From CAZGUG01 sp964529035 (GTDB lineage: Bacteria > Bacillota > Clostridia > Ch29): 19,123 nt of DNA. Positions 14,847 through 19,123 of the stretch are shown piece by piece; within the stretch, counting starts at the first letter, position 1, and every line of letters begins with the position of its first letter. The stretch covers positions 1-19,123 of the forward strand of contig CAZGUG010000040.1 of the NCBI GenBank assembly GCA_964529035.1, read 5' to 3'. The notes beneath the pieces are model-generated. The model had not been told where the DNA came from, did not search any database, and worked only from the letters and a program-made list of their open reading frames with translations. The position numbers and the translations under genes are program-made.

Positions 14847-17800
14847 ATGAACCATGAAAGGTATCAGGTCCTGGTATGCGGAGGGGGCGGATGCGATTCC
14901 TCAAACAGCCAGGATGTAATTGACAGGCTTAACTCCGAGATTGAAAAAGCAAAGCTTACCGATAAATGTGAAGTGATAAAAACGGGCTGCATGGGGCTCT
15001 GCGCGCTGGGACCCGTTATGACAATATATCCGGGCGGAATATTCTACAAGGAGCTTACCGTTAAGGATATCCCCGAGATTGTTGAAAAGCACCTGAAACA
15101 GGGCGAAGTGGTGGAAAGGCTTCTCTACAGGATGCCGGATACCGGAGAGCCGGTTAAATCAGTGGATGAAATACCGTTCTTTGCACGTCAGACAAAGATT
15201 GCGCTGCGTAACGTCGGGCTGATAGACCCGTCGAGCATTGAAGAGTATATAGCCTTTGACGGGTATTTCGGTCTTGCCAAGGTTATAACCAAGATGAAGC
15301 CCCAGGAAGTTATAGAAGAGATGAAAAAATCAGGACTGCGGGGCCGCGGCGGCGGTGGGTTCCCGGTGGGCAAAAAATGGGAGTTTGCGTATAAGGCAGA
15401 AGGAAAGGAGAAGTACGTGGTATGCAATGCCGATGAGGGTGACCCGGGAGCTTACATGGACCGGAGCATAATAGAAGGCGACCCCCATACGGTGATTGAG
15501 GGTATGGCCATTGCAGGGTACGCAATAGGTGCTAAGAAGGGCTACGTTTATATAAGGGCGGAATACCCGATGGCCCTGGAACGGCTAAAAACAGCGATAG
15601 CAAAGGCCAGAAAGCTGGGGCTCTTAGGAGAGAATATAATGAATACAGGCTTTGGTTTCGATCTTGAAATAAGGGTTGGAGCGGGAGCCTTTGTATGCGG
15701 CGAAGAGACCGCACTTATAAGGTCGATAGAGGGGAAACGGGGTGAACCCAGAATAAGGCCTCCCTTCCCTGCCAACGAGGGGGTTTGGAGCAAACCTACC
15801 CTTATTAACAATGTGGAGACCTGGGCCAATGTTCCCCCTATTATATTAAAGGGCGGTGACTGGCTGAGGTCGATAGGGACTCCCGAAAGTCCGGGGACAA
15901 AGGTTTTTGCACTGGCAGGAAAATCCGAGTATGCCGGGCTTGTTGAGGTACCCATGGGGACTCCCCTCGGCGAGATTATATTCGATATAGGCGGAGGCCT
16001 TATAAAGGGTAAAAAGCTCAAGGCGGCCCAGACCGGGGGCCCGTCAGGCGGATGCATACCGATAACCGGGCTAAACGTGCCGGTTGATTATGAGTCCCTT
16101 AAGGAAATGGGTACCATAATGGGGTCCGGCGGGCTTATTGTAATCGACGAAGATACGTGCATGGTGGACCTGGCAAGGTTTTTCCTGGAGTTTGTACAGG
16201 AAGAATCCTGCGGTAAATGTACGCCCTGCCGAGAAGGGACAAGGGCGATGCTGCATATGCTTGACAGGATAATAGAAGGAAAAGGTGAAGAAGGGGATAT
16301 AGAAAGGCTGGAAAACCTGGGCAATGTAATCAAATCCACCGCGCTGTGCGGCCTGGGGCAGACGGCGCCCAATCCGGTTCTGAACGCAATAAGGTATTTC
16401 AGGGACGAGTTTGAGGAGCACATCAAGTATCAAAAGTGTCCGGCTTCAAGCTGTGCCACGATGTTTTCCTCGCCCTGCACCAATGCGTGCCCCGCGGGGA
16501 TTGACATACCCAGGTTTATTGAACAGATTCAAAGGGAGAACTTCAACAGGGCGGTTGAAATTATTCTCGAAAACAACCCCTTCCCGGGCATATGCGGCAG
16601 AATATGCGGGCATCCCTGCGAAGACAAGTGCCAGAGGGAACAGATAGATGAGGCGATGGATATAAGGGTTTTGAAGCGTTTTGTGGCGGACTGGGAAGTT
16701 GAGCACCCGGAGATTAAACTGAAAAAAGCGCCGGATACCGGGAAAAAGGTGGCGGTAATAGGCGCGGGACCGGCAGGGCTGTCGGCGGCCTTTTTCTTGA
16801 AACAGTGGGGCCACAGGGTAACCATATTCGAAGAACACGAGGAACCCGGCGGTATGCTGGTTTATGCGATACCTAAATTCAGGCTGCCGCGAAATATTAT
16901 AAGGCATGAGATACAAAGGATTTTGGACTTGGGAGTAAACCTTGTTACCGGGGTTAAGGTGGGCAGGGATATAAGCCTTCAGAAGCTGAGAAATGAATAC
17001 GATGCGGTGTTTGTGGCTGTGGGCTCCCAGGAGCAGCTCATGCTGGATATTCCGGGAGAGAACCTGGTAAACGTTCATAAATCCTTTGAATTTCTTAGAA
17101 AAGCCAACGCCGGCCACCCGCCTTATATAGGAAACAAGGTGGCGGTAATAGGCGGCGGCAACTGTGCCATTGATATGGCGAGGTTTGCAGTAAGGCTTGG
17201 GGCAAGGGAAGTAAAGATGATATACAGAAGAAGCGCCCAGGATATGCAGGCCATGAACAAGGAGATTAATGACGGGGTTGAGGAAGGCGTAAAAATACAG
17301 TCGCTGACGGCTCCGCTGGAGATTATAGGTGACGGGGAAGGCAGGGTTCAGGCCTTAAAGCTTATAAGGATGAAACAGGGAGAGTTTGACAGGTCCGGCA
17401 GGAAAAGGCCGATACCCATTGCCGGTTCGGAATATATTGAAGAGTTTGATTCGGTCATTATAGCAATAGGCATGATACAGGACATTGAAAGCCTGAACGG
17501 CGGCAACGGTCTGAAGACAGATAGAAACATAAGGGTTATAATAGACCCTCACACCCAAAAAACAAGCATGGAAGGCGTCTTTGCAGGCGGCGACTGCTCC
17601 AGGGGTCCGGATACAGTGGTGGGAGCAGTGGGCGACGGCAGAAGGGCCGCCTTGAACATTGACAAATACCTGGGAGGCAATATGGAGAAACAGCTTGAAC
17701 AGCGGATTATTGAAAGGAAAAACTATCAGCCAATAATCGAGGAAAAAATGGAACGGATGCAGCCGGAAGACCTGCTGCCGGTTGAAAGGAAATACACCTT

Positions 17801-17882
17801 TAACGAGGTGGAGACCTGCCCGGGCAGGGAAAGAGCTGTCTGCGAGGCATCCAGGTGCCTGCGCTGCGATGTTAAGGATTGA
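14847..17882 (+). CDS. NuoF-GltD/NfnB fusion: FMN NAD(H) module joined to FAD NAD(P)H oxidoreductase
   Basis: A 1011-residue fused flavoprotein. Residues 5-90 are a thioredoxin-like [2Fe-2S] domain (C11, C16, C48, C52). Residues 110-530 are the NuoF core: FMN/NADH sites GLRGRGGGGFPVGKKW (163-178), NADEGDPGAYMDR (194-206) and GAGAFVCGEETAL (278-290), then the N3-type [4Fe-4S] ligands C455, C458, C461 and C501. Residues 531-1011 resemble the small subunit of glutamate synthase and NfnB: cysteines at 544, 548, 583, 587, 591 and 595 for Fe-S centres, FAD-binding GAGPAG (639-644), dinucleotide-binding GGGNCAIDMAR (769-779) followed by YRRSAQDM, FAGGDCSRGPDTVVGAVGDGR (912-932), and a final RCLRC (1003-1007). 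The usual ferredoxin-type C-terminus of HydB/HndC is thus replaced. GGAGAGGTGG precedes the ATG. Likely role: exchange electrons among NADH, NADPH, Fe-S carriers and the formate dehydrogenase subunit. Bifurcation is inferred. Confidence 0.92.
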   Translation: MNHERYQVLVCGGGGCDSSNSQDVIDRLNSEIEKAKLTDKCEVIKTGCMGLCALGPVMTIYPGGIFYKELTVKDIPEIVEKHLKQGEVVERLLYRMPDTGEPVKSVDEIPFFARQTKIALRNVGLIDPSSIEEYIAFDGYFGLAKVITKMKPQEVIEEMKKSGLRGRGGGGFPVGKKWEFAYKAEGKEKYVVCNADEGDPGAYMDRSIIEGDPHTVIEGMAIAGYAIGAKKGYVYIRAEYPMALERLKTAIAKARKLGLLGENIMNTGFGFDLEIRVGAGAFVCGEETALIRSIEGKRGEPRIRPPFPANEGVWSKPTLINNVETWANVPPIILKGGDWLRSIGTPESPGTKVFALAGKSEYAGLVEVPMGTPLGEIIFDIGGGLIKGKKLKAAQTGGPSGGCIPITGLNVPVDYESLKEMGTIMGSGGLIVIDEDTCMVDLARFFLEFVQEESCGKCTPCREGTRAMLHMLDRIIEGKGEEGDIERLENLGNVIKSTALCGLGQTAPNPVLNAIRYFRDEFEEHIKYQKCPASSCATMFSSPCTNACPAGIDIPRFIEQIQRENFNRAVEIILENNPFPGICGRICGHPCEDKCQREQIDEAMDIRVLKRFVADWEVEHPEIKLKKAPDTGKKVAVIGAGPAGLSAAFFLKQWGHRVTIFEEHEEPGGMLVYAIPKFRLPRNIIRHEIQRILDLGVNLVTGVKVGRDISLQKLRNEYDAVFVAVGSQEQLMLDIPGENLVNVHKSFEFLRKANAGHPPYIGNKVAVIGGGNCAIDMARFAVRLGAREVKMIYRRSAQDMQAMNKEINDGVEEGVKIQSLTAPLEIIGDGEGRVQALKLIRMKQGEFDRSGRKRPIPIAGSEYIEEFDSVIIAIGMIQDIESLNGGNGLKTDRNIRVIIDPHTQKTSMEGVFAGGDCSRGPDTVVGAVGDGRRAALNIDKYLGGNMEKQLEQRIIERKNYQPIIEEKMERMQPEDLLPVERKYTFNEVETCPGRERAVCEASRCLRCDVKD

Positions 17883-17913
17883 TTACCAATACGCTATTGG
17901 AGGTGTTTACGGG

Positions 17914-19123
17914 TTGGATATGGTGCATTTAACGATTGACGGAGTTAAAGTCGAGGTACAAAAAGGCAGCACAATACTTGAAGCGGCCAGGAAGGCGGGA
18001 AGCGATGTGCCCACGCTGTGCTACTGTGAAGGGCTGAAACCCGACGGGGCGTGCAGGATTTGCGTGGTGGAAGTGGAAGGAGCCCCTAATCTGATCTGTT
18101 CCTGCTCCACCGCAGCGGGTGAAGGCATGACCGTTTATACAGAAAGCCCCAGGGTGGTGGAAGCGCGAAGGACCATTCTAAGTCTTATGTGGGCAAACCA
18201 CAGCTACAACTGCTTAACCTGCGAGAAGGCGGGCAGCTGCAAGCTGCAGGATTACAGCTACAGGTATGGTTTGACCGATGAGGATATTAAAGTTTATGAA
18301 AATTCGAAGAAAAGGCAGGGGATTGACGATTCCGGCCAGTTTTTCGAATATGACCAGGGTAAGTGTATATTGTGTGGAAAATGCGTGAGGGTGTGCAGTG
18401 AAGCCTCGGTAGTGTCGGCCATCGGCCGTTCACTGAGAGGATCGGTGACACATTTGGGCCCTCCGCTTGGAAAGCTTCTTACGGATTCCGAATGCGTATC
18501 CTGCGGCAACTGTGTATCAAACTGTCCGACGGGTGCGCTGTCTGCAAAGAAAGCTGAAAAGTACAGGGAATGGGAAGTAAAGCGAACCGACACCACCTGC
18601 ACATACTGCGGGGTAGGCTGCCAGCTGCAGCTTTTAGCAAAGGGCGACAGAATAGTGGGCGTGGAACCTGTAAACGGCCCGTCCAATGAAGGGCTTTTGT
18701 GCGTAAAGGGCAAGTTCGGCTACAACTTTATAAACCATGCCGACAGGCTTAAAACGCCGCTTGTCAAGAAAAACGGCAGGTTTGAAGAGGTGACCTGGGA
18801 CGAAGCGTTAAAGCTGGTAGCGGGAAAGCTTTCGGATGTACGCAAAAGAAGCGGCGCCGATGCGGTGGCAGGCCTGTCGTCTGCAAGGTGTACCAATGAA
18901 GAGAACTACCTGTTCCAGAAACTGATGAGGGCAGTGGTGGGAACCAACAACGTTGACCACTGTGCACGGCTCTGACACTCTTCCACGGTTGCCGGTCTGG
19001 CAGCAGCATTTGGAAGCGGTGCGATGACCAACAGCATAAACGAGATAGACAAGGCGGAAACAGTATTTGTTATAGGTTCCAACACAACCGAGAACCATCC
19101 GGTAATAGGCTCCAGGATAAAGC
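17914..19123 (+). CDS. fdhA: Selenocysteine formate dehydrogenase alpha subunit with NuoG-type N-terminus (partial, runs off window)
   Basis: Catalytic subunit that interconverts formate and CO2 at a molybdenum or tungsten bis-pterin centre. The start is taken as TTG 17914, eight bases after GGAGGTG; the ATG two codons later (17920) is the alternative. The N-terminus has a [2Fe-2S] domain (C36, C47, C50, C64), a His-Cys [4Fe-4S] site (H96, C100, C103, C109) and two ferredoxin motifs (C151-C161, C194-C204). The molybdopterin domain starts with C229, C232, C236 and C263, with the VKG lysine K265. Residue 354 is an in-frame UGA (18973-18975) in CARL-U-HSSTVAGL, the active-site motif of Sec formate dehydrogenases. 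The frame stays open to the window edge (IGSNTTENHPVIGSRIK). About 400 of an expected roughly 890 residues are present. It is the last visible gene of the operon, 31 bases after the fusion gene. Confidence 0.93.
18980..19016 (+). promoter_or_regulatory. SECIS element directing selenocysteine insertion at UGA 18973
   Basis: Just downstream of the UGA, CTTCCA (18980-18985) pairs with TGGAAG (19011-19016) as a lower stem. GTTGCC (18988-18993) pairs with GGCAGC (18999-19004) as an upper stem of six pairs including one G-U. The apical loop is GGTCT. The GGTCT loop and its distance from the UGA match the layout of the Escherichia coli fdhF SECIS as I know it, the binding site of SelB. The element is inside the coding frame, as in other bacteria. 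Confidence 0.88.

Noticed and set aside
17782..17913. Upstream extension of the formate dehydrogenase frame into the fusion gene
   Set aside because: The extra 44 residues overlap the conserved RCLRC end of the previous gene and look unlike any NuoG N-terminus. GGAGGTG points to the TTG at 17914 or the ATG at 17920.
1..19123. CRISPR array, tRNA, rRNA or phage genes
   Set aside because: No regularly spaced repeats, no tRNA-like cloverleaf, no rRNA sequence and no phage or transposase genes were seen.

Overview
The window reads as chromosomal DNA of an anaerobic, Clostridia-type Firmicute. The basis is dense genes with strong AGGAGG-type ribosome sites, frequent AGG and ATA codons, a lipoprotein with a DUF4015-type domain, an SLH-anchored surface protein, a YhaO/YhaN pair, and an oxygen-sensitive iron-sulfur/selenocysteine formate dehydrogenase operon. 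Species cannot be named from the sequence alone; an acetogen or syntroph-like anaerobe would fit.

Left part (1-2275): a 20-bp perfect inverted repeat, then two minus-strand genes: a lipoprotein with an SH3-like domain and a DUF4015 glycoside-hydrolase-like domain, and a small DUF1657/ferritin-like protein with its own terminator. The region upstream of the next gene carries a multi-hairpin GGGGAC...GTCCCC repeat and a partial second copy. Middle (2276-10926): an overlapping nuclease/ATPase pair of the SbcD/SbcC superfamily (YhaO/YhaN type, with a membrane hairpin instead of a zinc hook), an EamA transporter, a convergent cardiolipin-synthase-like gene, a small unknown protein and an exported YcdB/PepSY-like protein with C-terminal SLH modules. 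There is no gene-free stretch above 300 bases; the gaps at 8092-8317 and 10927-11170 are the largest besides 2024-2275.

Right part (11171-end), the most interesting region: an 870-residue sigma-54 activator whose input half is a [FeFe]-hydrogenase-like H-domain with ferredoxin clusters, an extra four-cysteine Fe-S domain and a PAS domain. It is followed by an operon for a multi-subunit formate dehydrogenase: a NuoE-like subunit, an HndB-like [2Fe-2S] protein, a 1011-residue fusion of NuoF with a GltD/NfnB-like flavoprotein, and a NuoG-type/FdhF catalytic subunit. The last gene does not end at the in-frame UGA at 18973: that codon sits in the selenocysteine motif CARL-U-HS, is followed by a well-formed bacterial SECIS hairpin, and the reading frame continues to the window end.

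Canonical -24/-12 (sigma-54) promoters lie immediately upstream of both the regulator and the formate dehydrogenase operon, and both promoter regions share a GACAGTG word about 60-80 bp upstream. The simplest model (inference) is a redox- or H2-sensing H-domain regulator that activates its own gene and a formate dehydrogenase complex able to exchange electrons between formate, NAD(H), possibly NADP(H), and ferredoxin.
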